Shown: one piece after another, positions 1 through 8,428 of the stretch
How positions within the stretch are numbered: the stretch's first letter is position 1
Layout of the letters: every line of letters begins with the position of its first letter
NCBI GenBank assembly: GCA_027083485.1
Contig: JALWOO010000459.1
Span: forward strand, 1 to 19,003
DNA from: Amylibacter sp.
GTDB lineage: Bacteria > Pseudomonadota > Alphaproteobacteria > Rhodobacterales > Rhodobacteraceae
DNA: 19,003 bases
Direction: 5' to 3'
Notes under the pieces: model-generated
Databases searched by the model: none
What the model was told of the DNA's origin: nothing
The model's input: the letters and a program-made list of their open reading frames with translations, nothing else
Position numbers and translations under genes: made by a program

Positions 1-1
1 A

Positions 2-730
2 GATCTGCGTGACTTGGCCCGTTCAATCAAAGAGCGCGGCATAATACAGCCCCTTATTGTACGTCCGGAACCTGGAATTTCGGGACAGTTCCAAATTGTT
101 GCCGGCGAACGCCGGTGGCGCGCCGCCCAATTGGCCAAGGTGGATTCTGTTCCGGTACTTGTCAGAGATCTGGATGATCTTGAAGTGCTGGAAATCGCCA
201 TCATTGAAAACATTCAGCGTGCAGACCTGAATCCCGTCGATGAGGCAGCCGGATATCAGCAGTTGATGGACAAATTCGGGCATACACAAGAAAGGCTCTC
301 GGAGGCTCTCGGGAAAAGCAGAAGTCATATTGCGAATACGCTGCGCCTGTTGAATTTACCCGAACCGGTTCTTTCCTATTTGCGGAGTGGACTGATTAGC
401 CCGGGGCATGCACGGGCGTTGATCCCGACAGAAAATCCGGTTGAGTTGGCAAGAGAGATTGTTTCCAAGGGATTGTCGGTACGGCAAACAGAAGCCTTGG
501 CGAAGCGAAGCCAAGAACCCCACAAGGCAAAGCGGCCAAAAACGCAGGAAAAAGATGCTGATACGCGTTCTCTTGAAGTTGATTTGAGCGCAAATCTGAA
601 AATGAAGGTTGTCATCAACCACAAAGATGGATCAGAGGGCGGGTCTGTTACTATTCAGTATAAAGATCTGGATCAGCTTGATGAGTTATGCCAAATTTTG
701 TCGGCTACCCATTCGGCCGGGTCCAGATAA
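2..730 (+). CDS. parB: Chromosome-partitioning protein ParB, 5'-truncated by window edge
   Basis: ParB is the CTP-dependent DNA clamp that loads at parS sites and works with ParA in origin segregation. The frame is open from base 2, so the N-terminus lies outside the window; 242 residues remain and the gene ends at TAA 728-730. Visible family features, in order: the GERRWRAA nucleotide-binding motif, the ENIQRADLNP segment, a helix-turn-helix region around QERLSEALGKSRSHIANTLRLL, the GHARAL segment after it, a charged linker, and a C-terminal dimerisation segment (VTIQYKDLDQLDELCQIL). An internal TTG at 14 could be mistaken for a start, but the conserved N-terminal domain is already under way there. 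The 3' end overlaps the convergent DUF454 gene by 26 bp. ParA would be expected just upstream. Identity is secure from the motifs. Confidence 0.95.
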   Translation, partial: DLRDLARSIKERGIIQPLIVRPEPGISGQFQIVAGERRWRAAQLAKVDSVPVLVRDLDDLEVLEIAIIENIQRADLNPVDEAAGYQQLMDKFGHTQERLSEALGKSRSHIANTLRLLNLPEPVLSYLRSGLISPGHARALIPTENPVELAREIVSKGLSVRQTEALAKRSQEPHKAKRPKTQEKDADTRSLEVDLSANLKMKVVINHKDGSEGGSVTIQYKDLDQLDELCQILSATHSAGSR

Positions 731-1058
731 ATGCCACTACGCAAGACAACACAACGAATTGTATGGCGGAGACCCAGAGTTCAAAGCCAATAAACAACAT
801 CAGCAGCCAGCTCGCTGCAATTGTTAATACGGCCTTTCGTTTAACAGAGGGCCGTATTGCGCCATTCCGCTCCCAGTCTTTTAGGGATGGGCCGAAAATT
901 TTATGATTAATGAGCCAGTTGTGCGCTCTTGTTGATGAGCGGGCAAAACAGAAAGCCGCCAAAAGAATAAAAGGGACGGTCGGGAGTAATGGCAACACAA
1001 CGCCAATGCCTGCGAGTACAACGCAGGCAATTCCTGCGACAAGCCAAACTACCCGCAT
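705..1058 (-). CDS. DUF454 (YbaN-like) inner-membrane protein
   Basis: This is a 117-residue hydrophobic protein of the DUF454/YbaN family, whose function is unknown. The N-terminal third is a membrane hairpin (residues about 3-40) with the family-typical GIGVVLPLLPTVPFILLAAFCFARSS stretch, split here by a short turn rich in Pro. A soluble loop follows with the conserved HKIFGPSLKDWERNGAI region, and two more hydrophobic helices (about 77-113) complete the protein. The ATG at 1058 is preceded by AAGGAGG at a spacing of eight bases, which settles the start. It is the last gene of the rph-rdgB-hemW operon, 18 bases after the hemW stop. Its own stop lies inside parB on the opposite strand. Family assignment is firm; the role is not known. 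Confidence 0.88.
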   Translation of the reverse strand: MRVVWLVAGIACVVLAGIGVVLPLLPTVPFILLAAFCFARSSTRAHNWLINHKIFGPSLKDWERNGAIRPSVKRKAVLTIAASWLLMLFIGFELWVSAIQFVVLSCVVAFIWTRPNG

Positions 1059-1076
1059 TTTCGCATCCTCCTTGCC

Positions 1077-2237
1077 TTATGCATTCAATATTTCGGCCAA
1101 TACCGTGTTCAAAAGTACGCGCCCTTTTTCTGTAGCGATCACATGGCTATTTGTAACTCTCAAGAAGCCGTCATTGGCCAGTGATTGAAGCTTACCCATA
1201 TCCAGAAGGTTTTTATCGAGTTGTTGCAACCGATCCAGATTACTGCCTTCGCTTAAGCGTAGAGACATCATAAGGTATTCTGCGAATTGATCCTCGGGCT
1301 TAATATCTTCGACCGTCTCCATGGCAATGCCATTTTTTTCGACAGTGGCGAGCCATTGATCTGGCATGGATGGGGATTCTGTGGCGAAACGTTTTTCTTT
1401 GATGCTGAGCCTGCCATGGGCACCGGGACCAATACCGGCGTAATCGCCATAACGCCAATAGATCAGGTTATGTTTGCTTTCGGATCCGGCACGCGCGTGA
1501 TTGGATACTTCATAGGCGGAAAGTCCCGCAGCTCCGCAAATATCCTGCGTGGCTTCATACATATCGACAGCAGTTTGGTCGCTTGGTAAATCCCGCAAGC
1601 GACCTTTGCTTTGAAGTTCTCCGAACCGCGTGTTCGGCTCAATCGTTAGCTGATAAAGCGACAGGTGGTTTACTGCGAGGTCTATGGCTTTATGAAGCTC
1701 GGCTTCCCACTTTGATCGCGTTTGGTTTTGTCTGGCATAGATCAGGTCAAAACTTACGTTATCAAAATATAATTTAGCAATATCAAAGGCTTGCATTGCC
1801 TCTTGTGCCGTATGAAGGCGGCCCAATGCCTTTAGGTGCTGGTCATCCAGCGATTGAATTCCCATAGACAGGCGATTTACGCCTGCCTGTGCATAGGCTT
1901 GAAATCTGTTTGCCTCTACGGAAGTGGGGTTTGCCTCAAGGCTGATTTCAACGGTATCGGATAGCTTCCAATTTTGAGCAATGCACTCAAGAATTGTCGC
2001 GACGGCTTCAGGATCCATCAGGCTCGGCGTGCCGCCCCCGAAAAATATGGTATCGACTGTCCGTCCTGCCGTTAGGGATGCTTGGTGAAAAATTTCAGCC
2101 TGAAAGGCCTTGGCCCAACGTTTTTGGTCTACATTCCGGTGAACATGGGAATTGAAATCGCAATAAGGGCACTTGGACTGGCAAAAAGGCCAGTGGATAT
2201 AGATGCCAAAACCGGCATTTTTCCAATCGTCAGCCAC
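1077..2237 (-). CDS. hemW: Radical SAM heme chaperone HemW
   Basis: HemW is a radical-SAM protein related to coproporphyrinogen III dehydrogenase, now regarded as a heme chaperone and often misannotated as HemN. The 386-residue product carries the 4Fe-4S motif CxxxCxxC at C19, C23 and C26 and the SAM-binding GGGTPS motif at about 67-72. The HNLIYW motif followed by GDYAGIGPGAHGRL is the signature that separates HemW from true HemN, and the long HemN-type N-terminal extension is absent. It starts at ATG 2237, overlapping the end of rdgB by 8 bases, so the two are probably translationally coupled. The DUF454 gene follows after 18 bases. Identity is confident; HemW rather than HemN is inferred from the motif and length. 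Confidence 0.94.
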   Translation of the reverse strand: MADDWKNAGFGIYIHWPFCQSKCPYCDFNSHVHRNVDQKRWAKAFQAEIFHQASLTAGRTVDTIFFGGGTPSLMDPEAVATILECIAQNWKLSDTVEISLEANPTSVEANRFQAYAQAGVNRLSMGIQSLDDQHLKALGRLHTAQEAMQAFDIAKLYFDNVSFDLIYARQNQTRSKWEAELHKAIDLAVNHLSLYQLTIEPNTRFGELQSKGRLRDLPSDQTAVDMYEATQDICGAAGLSAYEVSNHARAGSESKHNLIYWRYGDYAGIGPGAHGRLSIKEKRFATESPSMPDQWLATVEKNGIAMETVEDIKPEDQFAEYLMMSLRLSEGSNLDRLQQLDKNLLDMGKLQSLANDGFLRVTNSHVIATEKGRVLLNTVLAEILNA

Positions 2238-2838
2238 GGAGGCTTGCGATCATTTTGTTAAAGGCATCTGTTCGGTGGCTCAGCTGTTTTTTTCGGGCGG
2301 GTTCCATTTCGGCAAATGTCAGCGTTTCGCCTTCTGGCACGAACATTGGGTCAAATCCGAAACCTTTGTCTCCGCGCATTGGCCAAACCAGATGGCCTTC
2401 GGCCTTGCCGGCGAACAGTCTGTCTTCGCCATCAGGCCAGGCAAGACAAAGCGTACTTCTAAAGCGGGCAGTTCGCGGCTCGGGGGTATTTTTCGCTTCG
2501 AGCAAATCCCAAACCTTGGTCATGGCCATTGTAAAATCGCGGCCATTGGGTGTTTCTGCCCAATCTGCGGTATAGACGCCGGGTTGGAGGTCGAGAGCAT
2601 CGACCTCTATGCCGCTGTCGTCGGATAGGGCAGGCAGCCCGGATTTTTTGGCAGCATAATGTGCCTTGATACGGGCATTCCCTGCAAAAGTGTCTTCGGT
2701 TTCTTCCGGCTCGTCAAAGCCAAGTTCGCCTGCAGAAATGACAGAGATACCAAATGGTTCCAGCATCTCTTTAATCTCGCGCAATTTGCCTTGATTATGG
2801 GAGGCGAGGACTATCTTTCTCTCTGTCAATTTGCGCAT
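2230..2838 (-). CDS. rdgB: dITP/XTP pyrophosphatase (non-canonical purine NTP pyrophosphatase)
   Basis: RdgB hydrolyses dITP, XTP and related deaminated purine nucleotides to monophosphates, keeping them out of DNA and RNA. From ATG 2838 the product has 202 residues, the usual family length. The N-terminal SHNQGKLREI motif (S13 onward), the TFAGNARIKA segment, the catalytic DDSG at about 73-76, FGFDPMF and the C-terminal LSHRTDAF motif are all present. An in-frame ATG further upstream (2895) would add 19 residues before the conserved strand and would lie inside rph, so I chose 2838, which is one base after the rph stop and has a GAGAAGG-like ribosome site upstream. The 3' end overlaps hemW by 8 bases. 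The rph-rdgB-hemW order is common in alphaproteobacteria. Confidence 0.95.
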   Translation of the reverse strand: MRKLTERKIVLASHNQGKLREIKEMLEPFGISVISAGELGFDEPEETEDTFAGNARIKAHYAAKKSGLPALSDDSGIEVDALDLQPGVYTADWAETPNGRDFTMAMTKVWDLLEAKNTPEPRTARFRSTLCLAWPDGEDRLFAGKAEGHLVWPMRGDKGFGFDPMFVPEGETLTFAEMEPARKKQLSHRTDAFNKMIASLRG

Positions 2839-2839
2839 A

Positions 2840-3553
2840 TCAGGAGGTTGCCTTCTCTTGTGCCGATACCAGTTCCGAAACACCCTTTTCGGCAAGATCC
2901 ATCAGTTGGTTGAATTCTTCACGACTAAATGTGGCCCCTTCGGCAGAGCCTTGAATCTCGATCAATCCTTTGGTTCCGGTCATGACAAAGTTGGCATCGG
3001 TTCCGGCTTCGCTGTCTTCGGGGTAGTCAAGATCAAGCACCGGCTGACCCCCATAGATACCGCAACTGACGGCAGCCACGTGATTGACCAGCGGGTCTTC
3101 TTTGATCTCGCCTGTGGCCAGAAGCTTATTCACAGCCAGACGCAGCGCAACCCAGCCGCCGGTGATCGAGGCGCAACGGGTGCCGCCATCGGCCTGAAGT
3201 ACGTCGCAATCCACTGTGATCTGGCGTTCGCCAAGGGCGACTCGGTCAATACCGGCACGCAACGAACGGCCAATCAGGCGCTGGATTTCTTGTGTGCGAC
3301 CGGACTGTTTTCCAGCGGCAGCCTCGCGACGATTGCGGGTGGTGGTGGCGCGGGGCAACATGCCGTATTCTGCCGTTACCCAGCCCAGACCTGTATTTTT
3401 CAACCAGGGCGGAACCCGTTTTTCAATGGAGGCTGTGCATAAAACATGGGTATCGCCGCATTTGATGATGCAGGATCCTTCTGCATGTTTTGTCACGTCA
3501 GTTGTAATTTCTACAGGACGCATTTCGTCCAAAGATCGACCGGAGGGGCGCAT
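2840..3553 (-). CDS. rph: Ribonuclease PH
   Basis: RNase PH is a phosphorolytic 3'-5' exoribonuclease that trims tRNA precursors; it acts as a hexamer in the cytoplasm. The 237-residue product matches the family along its whole length: it opens with [16 protein letters not shown], then has [32 protein letters not shown], the phosphate-binding [16 protein letters not shown] segment, [14 protein letters not shown] and [22 protein letters not shown] 3553 is preceded by AAGGAA at a normal distance. It is the first gene of the minus-strand operon with rdgB (1-base gap) and hemW, and is divergent from hrcA. A candidate promoter lies 25-50 bases upstream of the start. Confidence 0.97.
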   Translation of the reverse strand: MRPSGRSLDEMRPVEITTDVTKHAEGSCIIKCGDTHVLCTASIEKRVPPWLKNTGLGWVTAEYGMLPRATTTRNRREAAAGKQSGRTQEIQRLIGRSLRAGIDRVALGERQITVDCDVLQADGGTRCASITGGWVALRLAVNKLLATGEIKEDPLVNHVAAVSCGIYGGQPVLDLDYPEDSEAGTDANFVMTGTKGLIEIQGSAEGATFSREEFNQLMDLAEKGVSELVSAQEKATS

Positions 3554-3577
3554 TTGATTTCCTTATCTGTTTTGGGC

Positions 3578-3606
3578 GTGATACCCTGTTCATACAGCAA
3601 TCGCAA
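3578..3606 (-). promoter_or_regulatory. Candidate sigma-70-type promoter for rph operon
   Basis: On the minus strand, TTGCGA (3606-3601) and TATCAC (3583-3578) are separated by exactly 17 bases and lie 25-53 bases upstream of the rph ATG. The hexamers are moderate matches to the housekeeping consensus. This is prediction by eye only. Confidence 0.35.
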
Positions 3607-3613
3607 ACCCCGA

Positions 3614-3643
3614 TTGACCAACCCTGCGTGGGTCACTAAGTAT
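3614..3643 (+). promoter_or_regulatory. Candidate sigma-70-type promoter for hrcA-grpE
   Basis: TTGACC (3614-3619) and TAAGTA/AAGTAT (3637-3643) are 17-18 bases apart, upstream of the hrcA GTG at 3670. The -35 agrees well with the TTGAC core preferred by alphaproteobacterial housekeeping sigma factors. It sits back-to-back with the rph promoter candidate. No CIRCE inverted repeat (TTAGCACTC-N9-GAGTGCTAA) is visible here. Confidence 0.42.
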
Positions 3644-3669
3644 AGGCACCCGATCGACTGGAGTTCAGC

Positions 3670-4728
3670 GTGACGACTAATCCAATAGATAAACTGAATG
3701 AACGCAGCAGAGAAGTTTTCCGCGTTTTGGTGGAATCATACCTCGAAACCGGCGATCCCGTTGGCTCGCGAACCCTTACGCGATCACTTACGGAAAAAGT
3801 ATCGGCTGCAACAATTCGCAATGTGATGCAGGATCTGGAGCATCTCGGGCTTCTGGATAGCCCGCATGTATCTGCCGGACGGATCCCGACGCAGTTTGGC
3901 TTGCGCATGTTTGTGGATGGATTGCTGGAAGTGGGTGATTTATCGAAGACTGAACGCATGTCGATTGAAACCTCTATCGGGAGTGAAGAGCAAGACATTA
4001 CACAGGCTCTTGATCGGGCTGGCTCGTTGCTCTCCGGTTTGACCAAGAGTGCGAGTGTGGTTCTGGCTCCAAAGAGTGAAGCCCCGATCAAACACATTGA
4101 ATTCGTCTCTTTGGCTCCGGATAAGGCTCTTGTTGTGCTGGTAACGGCTGATGGTCAGGTTGAAAACCGCATGTTCACGCCACCAATGGGCCAGACACCT
4201 TCGGCAATGCGTGAGGCTGCGAATTTTCTGAATGCAGTGTTAGCAGGTCACACAATTTCCGAACTTCGATCCGTGGTCGATCTTGAGATTAACAAAAGAC
4301 GTCAACAGCTTGACAAATTGGCACAAGACCTGATTTCGGTGGGTGTCGCTGCCTGGACCGACACAGGCAGCGAGCAAGAGCGCCTGATTGTGCGTGGACG
4401 TTCGAATCTGATTGAAGAAGGGGTCCATGAACAGGAATTGGAGAGGGTCAAAGAACTGTTTGACGATCTTGAACACAAGCGTGAAATTGCCCAGTTTTTG
4501 AACCTTGCGGAAGAAGGCGAAGGTGTTCGCATTTTTATTGGCTCCGAGAACAAACTTTTTTCACTTTCGGGTTCATCTTTGGTCGTTTCCCCCTATATGA
4601 ATGCTGACCGCAGGGTTATAGGTGCCATTGGAGTTATTGGCCCGACCCGGCTGAACTATGGAAGAATTGTCCCTATCGTAGACTACACGGCACAGCTGGT
4701 GAGTCGCCTTATGTCGAACAGGAAGTGA
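3670..4728 (+). CDS. hrcA: Heat-inducible transcription repressor HrcA
   Basis: HrcA represses heat-shock genes, classically groESL, by binding CIRCE elements, and depends on GroEL for folding. The 352-residue product has the N-terminal winged helix (RSREVFRVLVESYLETGDP followed by VGSRTLTR), then VSAATIRNVMQDLEHLGLL and HVSAGRIPTQFGLRMFVD, the family's most conserved segments. The larger C-terminal GAF-like dimerisation region ends with the typical GAIGVIGPTRLNYGRIVPIVDYTA motif. GTG 3670 is the chosen start because the conserved region begins soon after it. The stop overlaps or abuts grpE, so the two are an operon. No CIRCE site is seen at hrcA or dnaK here, so its targets probably lie elsewhere. 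Confidence 0.96.
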   Translation: MTTNPIDKLNERSREVFRVLVESYLETGDPVGSRTLTRSLTEKVSAATIRNVMQDLEHLGLLDSPHVSAGRIPTQFGLRMFVDGLLEVGDLSKTERMSIETSIGSEEQDITQALDRAGSLLSGLTKSASVVLAPKSEAPIKHIEFVSLAPDKALVVLVTADGQVENRMFTPPMGQTPSAMREAANFLNAVLAGHTISELRSVVDLEINKRRQQLDKLAQDLISVGVAAWTDTGSEQERLIVRGRSNLIEEGVHEQELERVKELFDDLEHKREIAQFLNLAEEGEGVRIFIGSENKLFSLSGSSLVVSPYMNADRRVIGAIGVIGPTRLNYGRIVPIVDYTAQLVSRLMSNRK

Positions 4729-4730
4729 AA

Positions 4731-5294
4731 ATGGCTGACGAACGCGAAATCAAAAATCCAGATGACTACTTTGATGACCTTGAGAACATGGAATTTGAAG
4801 AAGTTGACCTGACAGCAGAGCCAGAGGAGGCTTCTCCAGAGGCCGAGCTTCAGGCTGAAATCAATGACCTCAAGGATAAACTGATGCGCTCTATGGCCGA
4901 AGCGGAAAATATCCGCAAACGCGGCCAACGGGAACGCAAAGATGCCGAAACCTATGGTGCATCCAAATTGGCGCGTGAATTGTTACCCGTGGCCGATAAT
5001 CTGGCCCGCGCCCTTGGCGCAGTGACGGATGAACAACGTGAAGCAAGCAAAGCCCTGATCGAGGGGATCGAGCTGACCCAACGTGAATTGCTCGGCGCTT
5101 TGGCAAAAAGCAAAATCACACCAATCACGCCGCAGGTGGGCGATAAATTCGATCCGAACATTCACCAGGCCATGTTTGAAGCCCCCGTGCCGGATACCAA
5201 GGCCGGCCATATCATTCAGGTGATGAACGATGGCTATATGATTGCGGATCGTCTGTTGCGTCCGGCGCAGGTCGGGGTATCATCGGGCGGATAA
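4731..5294 (+). CDS. grpE: Nucleotide exchange factor GrpE
   Basis: GrpE releases ADP from DnaK and acts as a thermosensor in the Hsp70 cycle. From ATG 4731 the product is 187 residues: an acidic, disordered N-terminus, a long coiled coil (EAELQAEINDLKDKLMRSMAE onward, with ENIRKRGQRERKDAE), and the C-terminal beta domain with VGDKFDPNIHQAM, IIQVMNDGYMIADRLLRPA and VGVSSG. A GTG at 4725 overlaps the hrcA stop by four bases and would add two residues; ATG 4731 is preferred because AGGAAG sits five bases upstream. The gene is coupled to hrcA, while dnaK and dnaJ lie about 6-9 kb away on the other strand. Confidence 0.96.
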   Translation: MADEREIKNPDDYFDDLENMEFEEVDLTAEPEEASPEAELQAEINDLKDKLMRSMAEAENIRKRGQRERKDAETYGASKLARELLPVADNLARALGAVTDEQREASKALIEGIELTQRELLGALAKSKITPITPQVGDKFDPNIHQAMFEAPVPDTKAGHIIQVMNDGYMIADRLLRPAQVGVSSGG

Positions 5295-5311
5295 AACCGT
5301 CGGAGATTAAA

Positions 5312-5704
5312 ATGATCCAGGGCCAGCGTTCCATGCCGATTTTGCCTGCCAATGACTTGGCGGCGACAATTGAATTTTTCACAGGTGGCCTTGGGTTTCG
5401 TCTGGCCGGTATTTTGAAAAACGATGATGGCAAGGATAATTTTGCCATCGTCCAGCTGGATCACATTACAGTCGGATTACAACAAAGCGACCGTGCGGGG
5501 ACCGGCAAAGAATGGGCCGCGTATTTCTATCTTGCGGATATTCTTGCCTTTGTGGATCAGATACAGGGAAACGGTGTGCGTATTTTACGGGGACCGGAAG
5601 ACACGTTTTACCATTGCAAAGAAATTGATATTGTTGATCCCACGGGAAACCTGATCTGTTTTGCACAAGACAAAAGGCCCGTGCTGGATGGGCCTGGTTT
5701 ATAG
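5312..5704 (+). CDS. VOC-superfamily protein, glyoxalase/bleomycin-resistance type
   Basis: This 130-residue protein has the vicinal-oxygen-chelate fold pattern: a first beta-alpha-beta module (MPILPANDLAATIEFFTGGLGFR, split at DL) and a second (WAAYFYLADILAFVDQIQGNGV through EIDIVDPTGNLICFAQD). The usual N-terminal metal-binding His is absent (SMPILPANDL), and the Glu normally found after DPxGN is replaced by ICF. H51 is the only residue near a normal ligand position. It therefore looks like the metal-free, ligand-sequestering bleomycin-resistance class rather than a true glyoxalase I, though the real ligand is unknown. It starts 17 bases after grpE with a GGAG ribosome site, so it probably belongs to the hrcA-grpE transcript. 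Its stop overlaps the mutS stop by 6 bp. Confidence 0.82.
   Translation: MIQGQRSMPILPANDLAATIEFFTGGLGFRLAGILKNDDGKDNFAIVQLDHITVGLQQSDRAGTGKEWAAYFYLADILAFVDQIQGNGVRILRGPEDTFYHCKEIDIVDPTGNLICFAQDKRPVLDGPGL
5674..5696 (-). terminator. Probable intrinsic terminator of mutS, inside the VOC coding region
   Basis: Read on the minus strand just after the mutS stop, AGGCCC, a 9-base loop and GGGCCT form a 6-bp GC-rich stem followed by TTTTG. It lies wholly within the last codons of the opposite VOC gene. Plus-strand transcripts also form the stem but lack a clean U-run. By-eye prediction. Confidence 0.5.
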
Positions 5705-8353
5705 GTCCAGCATCGCCTTCAGCTCATAAAGCTTTGCCAATGCGTCCTTGGGTGTCATCTCGTCGGGCATGATTTCTGCCAAGGCCTCGACAACGGGCGG
5801 AGTTTTTTGCGAAACCTGTGTTGGCGGCGGCGCTGCGGCGAACAATGGCAAATCCTCAAACACCGTTTGCGATTTTCCGCCTGACTCGCGGCTGCCTTCT
5901 TCGAGTGCTTCCAGAACCACCTTTGCCCGCTGCACCACCGATTCCGGAAGGCCCGCGAGCTTGGCGACCTGAACACCATAAGACCGGTCCGCCGCACCGA
6001 GTTTTATCTCGTGAAGGAAGATAATATCGCCCTCCCATTCGCGCACCGTGATCGTAGCATTCATCAACCCGTCAAGTTTGGACGACAGACGGGTTAACTC
6101 GTGATAATGTGTGGCAAAAAGGGTTCGACACTGGTTAACCGCATGCAAATGTTCCAAGGTTGCCCAGGCAATAGACAGCCCGTCATAAGTGGCCGTTCCG
6201 CGCCCGATTTCATCCAGAATAACCAGCGCATTTCGGTCTGCCTGATTTAAAATTGCAGCAGTTTCAACCATTTCCACCATAAAGGTCGACCGACCCCGTG
6301 CCAAATCATCCGATGCACCAACACGGGAAAATAGCTGTGAAACAATGCCGATCTCTGCTTTTTCTGCCGGAACAAAGCTACCCATTTGGGCCAGAATTGC
6401 AATCAACGCGTTCTGGCGCAGAAATGTGGATTTACCGGCCATGTTTGGACCGGTCAAAAGCCAGAGCCGTTTGGCTTCTTCGCTATCGCAGCTCAGGTCG
6501 CAGTCGTTGGCCACAAAAGGATGGCTACCCTCTTTGGCGAGTGCGTTTTCCACAACCGGATGCCGGCCGCCAATAATATTGAACCGCCGGTCGGCAGAGA
6601 TTTTCGGGCGGACCCAGTTTTGCTTGATTGACAGATCGGCAAGGGCAGCTTGTAGATCGATTGATGCCAGCGCGCGGGCGGCAAAAGAAATCTCGTTGGC
6701 ATAGGCGAGGATCTGTTCACGTAGCTGCTCGAAGATTTCCTTTTCTATTTGCAGCGCGCGTGCGCCGGCATTCAGGATTTTGGTTTCAAGCTCGGATAAT
6801 TCCAGCGTCGTGAAACGAACAGCATTTGCCGTGGTTTGGCGGTGAATAAAAATATCGGCATATTCCGCACCAAGCATTCTATCCGCGTGGGTGGCGGGCG
6901 TTTCGATGAAATAGCCCAGAACATTGTTGTGTTTCACCTTGAGCGACGAAATCCCGACCTGTTCCATATATTTTTTCTGCAGGCTGGAAATCACCGAACG
7001 CCCCTGATCCCGCAGCAAGCGCATTTCGTCAAGCTCGCTGTTCAGACCTTCGGCTACGAACTCCCCTTCACGGGCCAAAAGCGGCGGATCGTTTTTCAGA
7101 GAGCTTTGTAGCATCTCGCAAAACGCCTCATGGTTTTGCATGTGCCCGGCGGCCTCGATCAATCCGGTAGAAAGCTCTGGCGACGTCAAAATATCCGCGA
7201 TGGTCTTGGCATGTTGCAGGCCTTGCCGGATTGCCACCATGTCGCGCGGTCCGCCCCGATCCAGTGAAAGACGGGTCAGGGCGCGGTCAATTTCGGGGAC
7301 CTGTTTCAACAAGGCGCGGATTTGATCCTTCACGCCGCCATTTTCGGCAAAAAACTGCACGTCATCCAGACGGTTCTGAATCACATGCAGATCGGTTGAC
7401 GGATTGTTCATCCGTGTTTCCAACAGGCGGGCACCGGCACCTGTGATGGTAGAATCAACAACCCCCAGAAGTGAATTTTTTCGCTCGCCATTTATGGTGC
7501 GGGTGATCTCAAGATTCCGCCGGCTGGCGGCATCGATGCTCATGCCGGAGCCTTGGGATTCCTGAACCGGTGGGCGGACCAGTGGCAGTTTTCCTTTCTG
7601 GGTGATTTCGAGGTAATCGACAATCGCACCCATCGCGGCCAGTTCAGGGCGTGAAAAATTACCAAAGGCATCAAGGGATTTTACTTGAAACAGCTTGCAC
7701 AATCTCTGTTGCGCGGCACTGCTGTCAAAACTCGCCGGTGCCAGTTCTGTCCGGGCGATTCCTATATCCGTAATGCTTTCACTTAGCCATGTATCAATTT
7801 GATTCCCTGTTAAAATCTCTTTTGGCATCAGTCTGGATAACAGCGGAGAAATGGCGGCTTTAGCACAGGGTTGCACAAAGAAATCGCCGGTTGAAATATC
7901 AATCCAGGCCACGGCGGTTTCATCGCGGACTTCTCCATAGGCGCAAAGGAAATTATGCTGTCGCGCATCCAGCAGGCTATCCTCGGTCAAGGTGCCCGGG
8001 GTGACCAACCGCACAACGCCCCGTTTTACGACAGCCTTGTGCCCGCGTTTCTTGGCCTCGGCGGGGTCTTCGAGTTGATCACAAACGGCAACGCGAAACC
8101 CTTTGCGGATCAAGGCCAGCAAATAGGTTTCCGCAGCGCGCGCCGGCACACCGCACATGGGGATATCTTTGCCTTGGTGTTTACCCCGTTTTGTCAGCGC
8201 GATATCGAGCGCCTCTGCCGCCAAAACGGAGTCCTCGAAAAACATTTCGTAAAAATCACCCATGCGATAAAACAAAAGCGCATCCGGATAGTCGGCCTTG
8301 ATCTCAAGGAATTGCGCCATCATGGGCGTGACCGCGTTTGAATCTTTTGCCAA
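5699..8353 (-). CDS. mutS: DNA mismatch repair ATPase MutS
   Basis: MutS recognises mismatches and small loops and recruits MutL. The product (884 residues from TTG 8353) shows the full family architecture: an N-terminal mismatch-binding domain with GDFYEMFF, where F34 and E36 form the F-x-E reading wedge; connector, lever and clamp regions; then an ABC-type ATPase with Walker A GPNMAGKST near 635-643, the DEIGRGTATYDGLSIAWA Walker B/signature block, and ATHYHEL. A short C-terminal tail follows. TTG 8353 is chosen because AGGGG lies eight bases upstream and homologous N-termini begin just before VTPMMAQ. ATG 8437 would add 28 residues with no family resemblance and has no good ribosome site. 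Convergent with the VOC gene and divergent from maeB. Confidence 0.95.
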   Translation of the reverse strand: MAKDSNAVTPMMAQFLEIKADYPDALLFYRMGDFYEMFFEDSVLAAEALDIALTKRGKHQGKDIPMCGVPARAAETYLLALIRKGFRVAVCDQLEDPAEAKKRGHKAVVKRGVVRLVTPGTLTEDSLLDARQHNFLCAYGEVRDETAVAWIDISTGDFFVQPCAKAAISPLLSRLMPKEILTGNQIDTWLSESITDIGIARTELAPASFDSSAAQQRLCKLFQVKSLDAFGNFSRPELAAMGAIVDYLEITQKGKLPLVRPPVQESQGSGMSIDAASRRNLEITRTINGERKNSLLGVVDSTITGAGARLLETRMNNPSTDLHVIQNRLDDVQFFAENGGVKDQIRALLKQVPEIDRALTRLSLDRGGPRDMVAIRQGLQHAKTIADILTSPELSTGLIEAAGHMQNHEAFCEMLQSSLKNDPPLLAREGEFVAEGLNSELDEMRLLRDQGRSVISSLQKKYMEQVGISSLKVKHNNVLGYFIETPATHADRMLGAEYADIFIHRQTTANAVRFTTLELSELETKILNAGARALQIEKEIFEQLREQILAYANEISFAARALASIDLQAALADLSIKQNWVRPKISADRRFNIIGGRHPVVENALAKEGSHPFVANDCDLSCDSEEAKRLWLLTGPNMAGKSTFLRQNALIAILAQMGSFVPAEKAEIGIVSQLFSRVGASDDLARGRSTFMVEMVETAAILNQADRNALVILDEIGRGTATYDGLSIAWATLEHLHAVNQCRTLFATHYHELTRLSSKLDGLMNATITVREWEGDIIFLHEIKLGAADRSYGVQVAKLAGLPESVVQRAKVVLEALEEGSRESGGKSQTVFEDLPLFAAAPPPTQVSQKTPPVVEALAEIMPDEMTPKDALAKLYELKAMLDL

Positions 8354-8428
8354 TGTGCAAACCCCTAGAAAGTGACCTGCCGAAATTATCCGAGCCAAGG
8401 CCCAAGGAAAACCCCCATTCGGCAGTAT

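Noticed and set aside
2839..2895. Upstream ATG of rdgB adding 19 residues
   Set aside because: The extension lies inside rph, precedes the conserved N-terminal strand and has no family resemblance; ATG 2838 fits the family length.
3553..3670. CIRCE operator upstream of hrcA
   Set aside because: I looked for TTAGCACTC-N9-GAGTGCTAA and close variants and found none; only promoter-like hexamers are visible.
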